Both the position numbers and the translations under genes were made by a program. Positions 9,573 through 17,945 of a stretch of DNA of 64,000 nt are shown piece after piece (position 1 is the stretch's first letter; every line of letters starts with the position of its first letter). Location of the stretch: the NCBI RefSeq assembly GCF_001883705.2, contig NZ_MDEQ02000015.1, forward strand, positions 62,001 to 126,000, given 5' to 3'. The notes beneath the pieces were generated by a model. That model was not told where the DNA came from and did no database searches. It worked only from the letters and a program-made list of their open reading frames with translations. This DNA is from Burkholderia catarinensis (GTDB lineage: Bacteria; Pseudomonadota; Gammaproteobacteria; Burkholderiales; Burkholderiaceae).

Positions 9573-9601
9573 TTGAGCAGGTGCGAGAAGCTCGCTATAC
9601 T
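9573..9601 (+). promoter_or_regulatory. promoter of tRNA-Phe
   Basis: A TTGAGC -35 (9573-9578) and TATACT -10 (9596-9601) are separated by 17 bp and end 14 bp before the mature tRNA. Confidence 0.75.
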
Positions 9602-9615
9602 TTCTCTTCTTCGTT

Positions 9616-9691
9616 GGCCCGGTAGCTCAGTTGGTAGAGCAGCGGATTGAAAATCCGCGTGTCGATGGTTCGATTCCGTCCCAGGCCACCA
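9616..9691 (+). tRNA. tRNA-Phe (GAA)
   Basis: A 76-base cloverleaf with encoded CCA. The D arm is GCTC...GAGC, the anticodon arm GCGGA-TTGAAAA-TCCGC has anticodon GAA, and the T arm is GATGG-TTCGATT-CCGTC. The acceptor stem GGCCCGG / CCAGGCC pairs except for a C5-A68 mismatch. A promoter and a terminator flank it, so it is a single-gene transcription unit. Confidence 0.97.
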
Positions 9692-9699
9692 GCAGTTCC

Positions 9700-9733
9700 A
9701 ACCCCAAGAATCGGAAGGTTCTTGGGGTTTTTC
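9700..9733 (+). terminator. terminator of tRNA-Phe
   Basis: An 11-bp perfect stem (AACCCCAAGAA / TTCTTGGGGTT), 8-base loop, then a T run at 9728-9732. Confidence 0.9.
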
Positions 9734-10008
9734 GTTTGTGGTGGGTATTGCGCGTCATCTGCGGTGTGCGCGGCAGCATTCGCGGGGGCGTGATAAAATC
9801 CGTGCCCGTTCAATGACTTAGCGCATCGCTTGATGCGCGCGGCAACGATACCGCGCGATGGGCGGTATAAGCGCGCCGCCGCGTTCGCGGCCGATCGCGC
9901 TGCCTATACTGGTCGAGCCGGCGCAAGCCGGCACGCGTCGGGCCGCCCGGCGGCAGCCGGCCCTGGGGCGCAGTGCGACGCGAGCCTACACATTCACGGA
10001 GTATCACG

Positions 10009-10743
10009 GTGATTCGGACAGACGCTAAAGACGGCGCGCTCGTGTTGTTTTCCGGTGGGCAGGACTCGGCCACGTGCGTGGCATGGGCCCTCGAACGCTA
10101 CCAGACGGTCGAGACCCTTGGCTTCGACTACGGCCAGCGCCATCGCGTCGAGCTCGAGTGTCGCGAAGGCGTGCGCGAAACGCTGAAGAGCCGGTTTCCC
10201 GCATGGTCGGACCGGCTCGGCGACGATCACATGGTCGACCTGTCGGTGCTCGGCGCGATCAGCGATACCGCGATGACGCGGACGATCGAGATCGAGACGG
10301 CGGCGAACGGCTTGCCGAACACGTTCGTGCCGGGCCGCAACCTGCTGTTCATGACGATCGCCGCGGCGATCGCCTATCGCCGCGGGCTGCGCGTGCTGGT
10401 CGGCGGCATGTGCGAGACCGATTTTTCGGGCTACCCGGATTGCCGCGACGACACGATGAAGGCGCTGCAGGTCGCGCTGAACCTCGGGATGGACACGCGC
10501 ATCGTGCTCGAGACGCCGCTGATGTGGCTCGACAAGGCGCAGACCTGGCAGCTCGCCGAACAGCTCGGCGGCGAGGCGCTCGTCGAACTGATCCGCGTCG
10601 AGACGCACACGTGTTACGTGGGCGAGCGCGCTGAACTGCACGACTGGGGCTTCGGCTGCGGCGAGTGCCCGGCCTGCAAGCTGCGCAAGCGCGGCTACGA
10701 GGCCTACCTGAAGGGTGAGCGGGTGACCGAAGCGCCGCTGTGA
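10009..10743 (+). CDS. queC: 7-cyano-7-deazaguanine synthase QueC
   Basis: Converts 7-carboxy-7-deazaguanine to preQ0 with ATP and ammonia, a late step of queuosine precursor synthesis. The 244-residue product has the PP-loop SGGQDSAT near the N-terminus and four zinc cysteines at the C-terminus (CGECPACKLRKRGYE plus an upstream Cys). GTG at 10009 is chosen because GGAG lies 7 bases upstream and the family N-terminus is short. It is followed by queE and queD. About 275 bp of GC-rich, hairpin-rich sequence separate it from the tRNA terminator. Confidence 0.96.
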   Translation: MIRTDAKDGALVLFSGGQDSATCVAWALERYQTVETLGFDYGQRHRVELECREGVRETLKSRFPAWSDRLGDDHMVDLSVLGAISDTAMTRTIEIETAANGLPNTFVPGRNLLFMTIAAAIAYRRGLRVLVGGMCETDFSGYPDCRDDTMKALQVALNLGMDTRIVLETPLMWLDKAQTWQLAEQLGGEALVELIRVETHTCYVGERAELHDWGFGCGECPACKLRKRGYEAYLKGERVTEAPL

Positions 10744-10818
10744 CGCGGGTGCGCCGGCAGCGCTTGATGGATAACGGATTCTGATCGACAACGAGCGGCG
10801 CGAGCCGGACGAAGGACG

Positions 10819-11451
10819 ATGACTTACGCGGTCAAGGAAATTTTCTATACGTTGCAGGGCGAGGGCGCGAACGCGGGCCGGCCGGCCGTGTTCTGCCGGT
10901 TCGCCGGCTGCAACCTGTGGTCGGGCCGCGAAGAGGATCGTGCGGAGGCCGTGTGCCGCTTCTGCGATACGGACTTCGTCGGCACCGACGGCGAGAACGG
11001 CGGCAAGTTCAAGGACGCCGAAGCGCTCGTCGCGACGATCGCCGGCCTGTGGCCGGATGGCGAAGCGCACCGCTTCGTCGTCTGCACGGGCGGCGAGCCG
11101 ATGCTGCAGCTCGACCAGCCGCTCGTCGACGCGCTGCACGCGGCGGGCTTCGAGATCGCGATCGAGACCAACGGCTCGATGCCGGTGCTCGAGACGATCG
11201 ACTGGATCTGCGTGAGCCCGAAGGCCGACGCGCCGCTCGTCGTCACGAAGGGCAATGAACTGAAGGTCGTGATCCCGCAGGACAACCAGCGGCTGGCCGA
11301 CTACGCGAAGCTCGACTTCGAGTATTTCCTCGTCCAGCCGATGGACGGCCCGTCGCGCGACCTCAATACGAAGCTCGCGATCGACTGGTGCAAGCGTCAT
11401 CCGCAGTGGCGCCTGTCGATGCAGACCCACAAATATCTGAACATTCCCTGA
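10819..11451 (+). CDS. queE: 7-carboxy-7-deazaguanine synthase QueE
   Basis: Radical SAM enzyme that contracts the ring of 6-carboxy-tetrahydropterin to give 7-carboxy-7-deazaguanine. The 210-residue product binds its 4Fe-4S cluster with C31, C46 and C49, an unusual CX14CX2C spacing instead of CX3CX2C. This spacing is established for the B. multivorans QueE. TGGEPMLQ is the SAM-binding GGE motif. It lies between queC and queD, which supply the flanking steps. Confidence 0.96.
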   Translation: MTYAVKEIFYTLQGEGANAGRPAVFCRFAGCNLWSGREEDRAEAVCRFCDTDFVGTDGENGGKFKDAEALVATIAGLWPDGEAHRFVVCTGGEPMLQLDQPLVDALHAAGFEIAIETNGSMPVLETIDWICVSPKADAPLVVTKGNELKVVIPQDNQRLADYAKLDFEYFLVQPMDGPSRDLNTKLAIDWCKRHPQWRLSMQTHKYLNIP

Positions 11452-11469
11452 GCCACGGCCTTTGACATC

Positions 11470-11922
11470 GTGCTGATTACCCGAAAACTCGAATTCGACG
11501 CGGGCCACCGCATTCCCGATCACCGCAGCCAGTGCCGGAACCTGCATGGCCATCGCTACGTGCTCGAAGTCACGCTGCGCGGCGATCTCGTCGATACCGA
11601 GGGGGCGCCCGACCGCGGCATGGTGATGGATTTCGCCGACGTGAAGGCGCTCGCGGTCGAGCACCTCGTCAGCAAGTGGGACCACGCGTTCCTGGTCTAC
11701 GCGCGCGACGAGGTCGTGCGCTCGTTCCTCGAGCAGATGGCCGACCACAAGACCGTCGTGATCGACCGGATCCCGACCGTCGAGAATCTCGCGGCAATCG
11801 CGTTCGACCTCCTCGCGAACGTGTACGACGCGCACTACGGCGTGAACCTGCGCCTCGAGCGCGTGCGCCTGTACGAAACGCCGAACTGCTGGGCCGACGT
11901 CGAGCGCCAGCCCGGTCGCTGA
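11470..11922 (+). CDS. queD: 6-carboxy-5,6,7,8-tetrahydropterin synthase QueD
   Basis: Converts dihydroneopterin triphosphate to 6-carboxy-tetrahydropterin, the QueE substrate. The 150-residue protein starts with GTG at 11470, 18 bp after queE. Zinc ligands are seen as H in DAGHRI and the pair in LHGHRY, with the catalytic Cys in SQCRNLHGH. The C-terminus LERVRLYETPNCWADV is typical. The order queC-queE-queD makes this a three-gene preQ0 module. Confidence 0.95.
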   Translation: MLITRKLEFDAGHRIPDHRSQCRNLHGHRYVLEVTLRGDLVDTEGAPDRGMVMDFADVKALAVEHLVSKWDHAFLVYARDEVVRSFLEQMADHKTVVIDRIPTVENLAAIAFDLLANVYDAHYGVNLRLERVRLYETPNCWADVERQPGR

Positions 11923-12236
11923 TCCTGCCTTCCCGGCAGCCCCGCCGGCCGGCGCGGGCTGCTCGCCACGGCGCCACGCGGCCTTGTTCCGCACCGGCGC
12001 CGCTCCCCGTCCGTTCCCACATTCCGCGTAACGCCGCGCTATGATCGTTGCGTGGCACCGCGAAACGCATCCGTGCGCCGTCGCGCGGCCCGCGCTGTCA
12101 GATCGGCCGCCCACGTCCGACTAACGTTCAAGGGCCCGGCCTGGCGCCGCCGCGCTTCGCTGTCCGGCGCGTCGTCGCGCCGCCTTGCCTGTTGCTTGCC
12201 CCGTTCGAGTGCCGTTCCGTCCAGGAGGCCGTATCG
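11923..12236. other. intergenic region before the aldolase gene
   Basis: No convincing gene in these 314 bp. A TATGAT hexamer near 12041 could be a -10 for the aldolase gene; AGGAGG at about 12222-12227 is its ribosome binding site. Confidence 0.4.
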
Positions 12237-13022
12237 ATGAGCACGCTCACCAATTCCCTGAAACAACGCCTGCGCGACGGCGACGAGCCGCTGTACGGCC
12301 TGTGGCTGTCGCTCGGCAGCGACTCGGCCGCGGAAGCGCTCGCGCACGCGGGCTACGACTGGCTCTGCATCGACATGGAGCACGCGCCGAACGACAGCCG
12401 CGACGTCGCCTCGCAGTTGCGCGCGATCGCTGCCGCGCACCTGCCGAGCGAGCCCGTCGTGCGCGTGCCGGCGCGCGAGCCGTGGCTCGTGAAGCGCGCG
12501 CTCGACGCCGGCGCACGCACGCTGATGTTTCCGTGCATCGAGACGCCCGACGACGCCGCGCACGCGGTGCGGCTGACGCGCTTCCCGTCGCCCGAATCGC
12601 CCGACGGGCTGCGCGGCGTCGCGGGCATGGTGCGCGCGGCGGCGTTCGGCATGCGCCGCGATTACCTGCAGAGCGCGAACGCGCAGGTCGCGGTGATCGT
12701 GCAGATCGAGTCGGCGCGCGGTGTCGACGAAGTCGATCGGATCGCGGCGACGCCCGGCATCGACTGCCTGTTCATCGGCCCGGCCGATCTCGCGGCGAGC
12801 CTCGGGCATCTCGGCGACATCCGCCACCCGGATGTCGAAACCGCGATGGCGCGCGTACTCGCGGCCGGCAAGCAGGCCGGCGTCGCGGTCGGCATCTTCG
12901 CGGGGGATACGGCAGGCGCGCGCCAGTACCGCGAGGCCGGCTACCGGATGATCACGCTGTCGGCCGACGTGAGCTGGTTGTTGCGCGCCACACGGCAGGC
13001 GCTGCAGGAGGTACGGTCATGA
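12237..13022 (+). CDS. HpcH/HpaI-family aldolase (2,4-dihydroxyhept-2-ene-1,7-dioate or keto-deoxy-glucarate type)
   Basis: A 261-residue class II pyruvate aldolase of the HpcH/HpaI family. These split or form 2-keto acid adducts with pyruvate, using a divalent metal. Seen: YDWLCIDMEHAPND (active-site region), GARTLMFPCIETPDDA, QIESARGVDEVD (metal-binding E) and CLFIGPADLAASLG. ATG at 12237 is preceded by AGGAGG. An open frame extends upstream to 12048 without family similarity. The substrate is not evident. The ATGA overlap with the Sel1 gene suggests co-expression. Confidence 0.88.
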   Translation: MSTLTNSLKQRLRDGDEPLYGLWLSLGSDSAAEALAHAGYDWLCIDMEHAPNDSRDVASQLRAIAAAHLPSEPVVRVPAREPWLVKRALDAGARTLMFPCIETPDDAAHAVRLTRFPSPESPDGLRGVAGMVRAAAFGMRRDYLQSANAQVAVIVQIESARGVDEVDRIAATPGIDCLFIGPADLAASLGHLGDIRHPDVETAMARVLAAGKQAGVAVGIFAGDTAGARQYREAGYRMITLSADVSWLLRATRQALQEVRS

Positions 13023-13792
13023 ACGGCGACGGTGCGAGCCGCGCGCGGGCGCAGGGTGCGACCGGGGCGCGCAAGCGGATCGGCGCGATGCTCGGCCTGT
13101 GGATCGTGTGTGCCGCCGCCGCCGCGCAGGGTGCGCCGCAAGCGAAGCCCGATCCGTCGCACGAGACGCAATCGGCGGTCGCCGACTACAACGCCGGCGA
13201 CTATCGCGCGGCGCTGGTGCAGTTCCACGACGCGGCCGAGCGCGGCGACCGTCTCGCGCAATTCAACTACGCGATGATGCTGCTGACGGGCGAGGGCGTG
13301 ACGGCGAACGTCGACGAAGGGCTGCGCTGGCTGAAGCGCGCGGCCGACGCGAACATGTCGCATGCACAGTACGTGTACGGCCGGATGTTCGACGACGGCG
13401 AGTTCGTCGCACGTAATCCGGCCGAAGCGCATCGCTGGTTCCTGCGGGCGGCGAAGCAGGGGCACGTGCAGGCCGAACTGTCGCTCGCGAACCAGTTCCT
13501 CGACGGGCGCGGCACGCCGCGCGACAACCGGCAGGCGTTTGCATGGTACAAGCAGGCCGCCGACGCGGGCGAGCCGACCGCGCAGTACGTGACCGCGTCG
13601 TTCTACGAGCGCGGCGGCGACGGCGTCGCGCTGAACCTGAACATCGCGCGGGCGTATTACGCGGCGGCGGCCGCGCAAGGCGACGAGGCGGCCGGGCTGA
13701 AATTCAAGGAGTTGAGCGCGCGGCTGAAGACGCAGGGGCCGGCATCGGGCGCCGGCGCGGAGCAAGGCGGACCGCACGCGCCGCCGCCGTGA
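13019..13792 (+). CDS. exported Sel1-repeat (TPR-like) protein
   Basis: A 257-residue protein with a signal peptide (LGLWIVCAAAAAQGA, about residues 23-38) followed by about five Sel1-like repeats of ~36 residues (LAQFNYAMMLLTGEG, HAQYVYGRMFDDGE, QAELSLANQFLDGRG, TAQYVTASFYERGG), then a short Pro/Ala tail. Sel1 repeats form helical scaffolds for protein contacts; the partner is unknown. ATG at 13019 overlaps the aldolase stop. Confidence 0.88.
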   Translation: MNGDGASRARAQGATGARKRIGAMLGLWIVCAAAAAQGAPQAKPDPSHETQSAVADYNAGDYRAALVQFHDAAERGDRLAQFNYAMMLLTGEGVTANVDEGLRWLKRAADANMSHAQYVYGRMFDDGEFVARNPAEAHRWFLRAAKQGHVQAELSLANQFLDGRGTPRDNRQAFAWYKQAADAGEPTAQYVTASFYERGGDGVALNLNIARAYYAAAAAQGDEAAGLKFKELSARLKTQGPASGAGAEQGGPHAPPP

Positions 13793-13834
13793 GCGGGAGC
13801 CGCGCTGCGTGGCCGCGTTCGCCGCGCTCAATTG

Positions 13835-13862
13835 AAAAACGGCGCCGGGGCGCCGTTTTCTT
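13835..13862. terminator. bidirectional terminator between the Sel1 gene and rodA
   Basis: A 10-bp stem (AAAACGGCGC / GCGCCGTTTT) with a CGGG loop and A/T tracts on both sides, placed between convergent genes. Confidence 0.85.
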
Positions 13863-13883
13863 TCCGCGGTGCGTGCCGCGCGG

Positions 13884-15032
13884 TCAGCTCTTCATCAGGC
13901 GCCGCTGCCGCCCGACGCTCATGATCATCCCGATCGCGATGCCGAGCGTCGTGAGCGCGGTGCCGCCGTAACTCATGAACGGCAGCGGCACGCCGACGAC
14001 CGGCAGCACCCCGCTCACCATCCCGATGTTGACGAACGCGTAGACGAAGAACGCGAGCGTGAGCGAGCCCGCGAGCAGGCGGCCGAACAGCGTCGCGCCC
14101 TGCGCGGCGATATAGAGCCCGCGCGCGATCAGCGCCATGTACAGCGTCAGCAGCACGAGCCCGCCGACGAGCCCCCATTCCTCCGAGAACACCGCGAAGA
14201 TGAAGTCGGTGTGCTTCTCCGGAATGAATTCGAGGTGCGCCTGCGTGCCTTTCAGGTAGCCCTTGCCGAGCACGCCGCCCGAGCCGATCGCGATCACGGC
14301 CTGGATCGTGTGGAAGCCCTTGCCGAGCGGGTCGGAGGTCGGGTCGAGCAGCGTGCACACGCGGTGCTTCTGATAGTCGTGCATCAGCGGCCACTGTACT
14401 TCGGGCTGGCAGATGCGCTGCTCGAACACGGCGATCGAGCCGACCGCGATCACGCCCGCGACGAGCACGGGCACGATCAGCTTGAACGACAGGCCGGCGA
14501 GATAGATCACGAAGAAGCCGGCCGCGAACACGAGCAGGCCCGTGCCGAGGTCGGGCTGCTTCGCGATCAGCCCGACCGGCACCAGCAGGATCCCGAACGC
14601 GGCGAGGAAGTCGTACCAGCGCAGCCCGCCTTCACGGCGCTGGTAGTACCACGCGAGCATCAGCGGTGTCGCGATCTTGAGGATCTCGGACGGCTGGATC
14701 ACGACACCGACGTTCAGCCAGCGTTTCGCGCCCTTCTTGGTCATCCCGAACAGCGCGACTGCAACCAGCAGCGCGACCCCGAACGTGTATAGCGGGACCG
14801 CGAAGCGCATCAGCGTGGTCGGCGGGATGTTGGCGATCACCCACATCAGCACGAACGTCAGCAGGATGTTGCGCAACTGGTCCTCGACGCGGCCCGGCAT
14901 GTCGATCGCCGCGCTGTACAGCGTGACGATGCCGACGCACAGCAGCAGGAACACGATGAGGGCGAGCGGGCGGTCGAAGCCCGCGAACATCTGCTTGATC
15001 TTGTCGAGCCAGGCGCGCTTGTCGAATTGCAT
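13884..15032 (-). CDS. rodA: rod-shape peptidoglycan glycosyltransferase RodA
   Basis: SEDS-family glycan polymerase that works with PBP2 (MrdA) in cell elongation. The 382-residue inner-membrane protein has about ten helices. Family motifs seen: KKGAKRWLNVGVVIQPSE, KQPDLGTGLL, FIPEKHTDFIFAVFSEEWG and PFMSYGGTALTT. It starts at ATG 15032, 11 bp after the mrdA stop, and is the last gene of the mreBCD-mrdA-rodA run. A bidirectional terminator follows. Confidence 0.97.
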   Translation of the reverse strand: MQFDKRAWLDKIKQMFAGFDRPLALIVFLLLCVGIVTLYSAAIDMPGRVEDQLRNILLTFVLMWVIANIPPTTLMRFAVPLYTFGVALLVAVALFGMTKKGAKRWLNVGVVIQPSEILKIATPLMLAWYYQRREGGLRWYDFLAAFGILLVPVGLIAKQPDLGTGLLVFAAGFFVIYLAGLSFKLIVPVLVAGVIAVGSIAVFEQRICQPEVQWPLMHDYQKHRVCTLLDPTSDPLGKGFHTIQAVIAIGSGGVLGKGYLKGTQAHLEFIPEKHTDFIFAVFSEEWGLVGGLVLLTLYMALIARGLYIAAQGATLFGRLLAGSLTLAFFVYAFVNIGMVSGVLPVVGVPLPFMSYGGTALTTLGIAIGMIMSVGRQRRLMKS

Positions 15033-15043
15033 GCCTTTCTCCG

Positions 15044-17320
15044 TTAATGAGCGGTGCCGGCGTCCGCCGCTTTCGCGGGGGCCGTCGCACGGTGGTTGTC
15101 GTCCCGCGGCGTGGCGACGAGCGGCTGCGCGTCGCTGGCGGGCCGGCGCGGCCGGTGCGGGCGCCGGATCGGCGGCAGGCTCGCGGCCCGCGGCGCCGCG
15201 GCGCTCGCGTCGGCGGGCGGTGCCGCGCTGGCGCCGGTCGCACCCGACGCAACGGGCGCCGATGCGGCCTCCGCCGCGCTGGCCGCGGTCGGCACGACCG
15301 GCTGCGGCAGCGCCGTGAAGCCGGCCGCGACGGCGGCGGGCTTCGATGCGTCGCCGATCACGGGCGTGCTCACCGGCTCGGTCGCCGACGCGGCGGCGGC
15401 CACGGCCGCGGCCTCGTTCTTCGGGTTCTGGCGCTCGACGAGGTAGTAGTCGAGCACGCGGCGCGCGATCGGGCCCGCGGCCTGCGCGCCCCAGCCGCCG
15501 TTCTCGACGACCAGCGCGACGGCGATCTGCGGATGGTCGACCGGCGCGTACGCGATGAACAGCGCGTGGTCGCGCAGATGCTCGGCGAGCAGGTGGCCCT
15601 TGTAGTTGGAGCCCTGCAGCGAGAACACCTGCGCGGTACCGGTCTTGCCGGCCGCGAGGTACGGCGCGCCGCGGAACACCTTGTACGCGGTGCCGGACGG
15701 ATTTTCGATCACGTTCTCCATCCCGCGCTTCACGACGTCGATGTCGGCTGCCTTGAGCGGGATCACTTCGCTTTCCTTCGGCACGGTCAGGCGGCGCCCG
15801 CGCGAGATCGGATCCTCGATTTCCTTCACGAGGTGGGGCTTCATCACGACGCCGTTGTTCGCGAGCGTCGCGGTTGCGTGCGCGAGCTGCAGGATCGTGA
15901 ACGAGTTGTAGCCCTGGCCGATCCCGAGGCTGATCGTCTCGCCGTCGAACCACTTCTGCTGCGCGGCCTTCTTGAACGCCTTCTTCTTCCAGTCGGTCGA
16001 CGGCAGGATCCCGCGCGCCTCGCCCAGGATGTCGATCCCGGTAATCTGGCCGAAGCCGAACGGCTTCATGAAGTTCGCGATCGCGTTCACGCCGAGGTCG
16101 CGCGCGAGCATGTAGAAGTAGGTGTCGTTCGACACCATGATCGCCTTGTTCATGTCGACCCAGCCCTGGCCGGAGCGCACGTCGTTGCGGAACGTGTGGC
16201 CGCCGAACGTGAAGTAGCCGGGATCCTGGAAGCCCCAGCCCGGCGTGCGCTTGCCGAGCGTCAGGCCGGCCAGCGCCATGAACGGCTTGTACGTCGAGCC
16301 GGGCGGGTAGGTGCCGTGCAGCGGGCGGTTCAGCAGCGGCTTGTCGGTCGAGTTGTTCAGCTCGTCCCAGGTCTGCTGGTCGATGCCGTCGACGAACGAG
16401 TTCGGGTCGAAGCTCGGCGACGACACGAACGCGAGCACGTCGCCCGTCTTCGGCTCGATCGCGACGAGCGCGCCGCGCTTGCCGGCGAACGCCTGCTCGG
16501 CGACCTGTTGCAGCGCGATGTCGAGCGACAGCACGAGGTTGTTGCCGGGCGTCGCCTGCGTGCGCGACAGCGTGCGCACGGGCCGGCCGCCGGCCGTCAC
16601 CTCGACTTCCTCGAAGCCCGTCAGCCCGTGCAGCTCGGTCTCGTAGCTCTGCTCGACGCCGATCTTGCCGATGTAGTCGGTGCCCTTGTAGTTGTTCGCG
16701 TCGCGGCGCGGATCGTAGTTTTCCTGGTCGCTGTCGTTGTCGTCGCTCACCGAGTCGATGCGATCCTGGTCGCGCTTCGAGATCCGGCCGATATAGCCGA
16801 TCACGTGCGCGGCCGTCATCCCGAGCGGGTATTGCCGGAACAGCCGCGCGCGCACGTCGACGCCGGGGAAGCGGAAGCGCTGCGCGGTGAAGCGCGCGAC
16901 TTCCGCGTCGGTGAGCCGCGTGCGGATCGGCAGGCTCTCGAAGTTCTTCGAGTCTTCCTGCAGCTTCTTGAAGCGGCGGCGGTCGCGTGCGTCGATCGGG
17001 ATGATCTCGGACAGCTTGTCGATCGTGTGGTCGAGCGTGTCGTCGAGCTTCGACGGCGTGATCTCGAGCGTGTAGGCCGAGTAGTTCTTCGCGAGGATCA
17101 CGCCGTTGCGGTCGGTGATGATCCCGCGGTTCGGCACGATCGGCGCGACCGAAATGCGGTTTTCCTCGGCCTGCAGCGCGTATTTGCCGTGCTGCATCAA
17201 CTGCAGGTAGAAGAAGCGGCTCGCGAGCAGCCCGAAGCAGACGAACACGAACACGCCCGCCGCCGCGACGCGCAGGCGGAACTTCGAGAGCTGCTGTTGG
17301 GTGTCGTTGAATTCGGTCAT
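15044..17320 (-). CDS. mrdA: penicillin-binding protein 2 (transpeptidase)
   Basis: Elongation-specific peptidoglycan transpeptidase, anchored by one N-terminal helix (about residues 17-37). The 758 residues comprise a PBP dimerisation domain, then the transpeptidase with S342 in GSTYKPF, SND, and AGKTGTAQ. After the catalytic domain ends (PIARRVLDYYLVERQ, near residue 630) there is a ~125-residue Ala/Pro/Ser-rich tail with a basic Arg/His/Pro cluster. Enterobacterial PBP2 is about 630 residues, so this tail is an addition. The gene lies between mreD and rodA. Confidence 0.96.
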   Translation of the reverse strand: MTEFNDTQQQLSKFRLRVAAAGVFVFVCFGLLASRFFYLQLMQHGKYALQAEENRISVAPIVPNRGIITDRNGVILAKNYSAYTLEITPSKLDDTLDHTIDKLSEIIPIDARDRRRFKKLQEDSKNFESLPIRTRLTDAEVARFTAQRFRFPGVDVRARLFRQYPLGMTAAHVIGYIGRISKRDQDRIDSVSDDNDSDQENYDPRRDANNYKGTDYIGKIGVEQSYETELHGLTGFEEVEVTAGGRPVRTLSRTQATPGNNLVLSLDIALQQVAEQAFAGKRGALVAIEPKTGDVLAFVSSPSFDPNSFVDGIDQQTWDELNNSTDKPLLNRPLHGTYPPGSTYKPFMALAGLTLGKRTPGWGFQDPGYFTFGGHTFRNDVRSGQGWVDMNKAIMVSNDTYFYMLARDLGVNAIANFMKPFGFGQITGIDILGEARGILPSTDWKKKAFKKAAQQKWFDGETISLGIGQGYNSFTILQLAHATATLANNGVVMKPHLVKEIEDPISRGRRLTVPKESEVIPLKAADIDVVKRGMENVIENPSGTAYKVFRGAPYLAAGKTGTAQVFSLQGSNYKGHLLAEHLRDHALFIAYAPVDHPQIAVALVVENGGWGAQAAGPIARRVLDYYLVERQNPKNEAAAVAAAASATEPVSTPVIGDASKPAAVAAGFTALPQPVVPTAASAAEAASAPVASGATGASAAPPADASAAAPRAASLPPIRRPHRPRRPASDAQPLVATPRDDNHRATAPAKAADAGTAH

Positions 17321-17432
17321 GCGGTTACGGTCGGTCTGACCCGCGGGCGGGCGGGCGAGGTGCCGCCCCGGAGCGCGGTGCGCGGTGGGCGTGGGGGCGG
17401 CAAGTATTCAAGGTCGGTCCTGGCGGCGCGGC

Positions 17433-17945
17433 TCAGATGGGACGCGTATCGTCCGGATCGACCGGGCGGCGTTGCGGCATCAGCAGCAGGTGGCTCGCGA
17501 TCGGCCACAGCGCGGCTTCGACGAAGCCGTCGACCAGGTAGCGCCAGCCCGGGAACGCGGCGCCCATCACGAGACGGATCACGAACGGCACGAGTTGCGC
17601 GACGACGAGCAGCGGCGTGACATACAGCACCTGCACGCCGATCGGCATCCACAGCACGCGGCGGTGGATCGTGATCGCGCCGTACGACAGCAGCGTATAG
17701 GCGAGCGCGTGCTCGCCGAGCAGCCCCGCGTCATGCACGTCCATCAGGATGCCGAGCGCGAACGCGACGCCCATCCCGACCTTGCGCGGCTGGTGGATGT
17801 TCCAGAACAGCAGCACGAGCGCGACGAAGTCGGGCACGCCGGGCAGGCGGCCCCACGGCATCAGGTTCAGCAGGAACGCAGCGGCGAGGCTGAAGACGAT
17901 GAAGTACGGATTGACCGGCTGCAGGATGTATTGCGGGCGGTTCAT
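17433..17945 (-). CDS. mreD: rod shape-determining protein MreD
   Basis: A 170-residue inner-membrane protein with about five or six helices, part of the MreBCD elongation complex. The start overlaps the mreC stop (ATGA), so the two are likely translationally coupled. The order after mreC and before mrdA, plus segments such as PYFIVFSLAAAFLLNLMPWG and PQRRPVDPDDTRPI, support the call. Confidence 0.93.
   Translation of the reverse strand: MNRPQYILQPVNPYFIVFSLAAAFLLNLMPWGRLPGVPDFVALVLLFWNIHQPRKVGMGVAFALGILMDVHDAGLLGEHALAYTLLSYGAITIHRRVLWMPIGVQVLYVTPLLVVAQLVPFVIRLVMGAAFPGWRYLVDGFVEAALWPIASHLLLMPQRRPVDPDDTRPI

Noticed and set aside
9790..10008. preQ1 riboswitch before queC
   Set aside because: No C-rich loop with an A-rich tail pseudoknot (preQ1-I), nor other preQ1 class features, were found.
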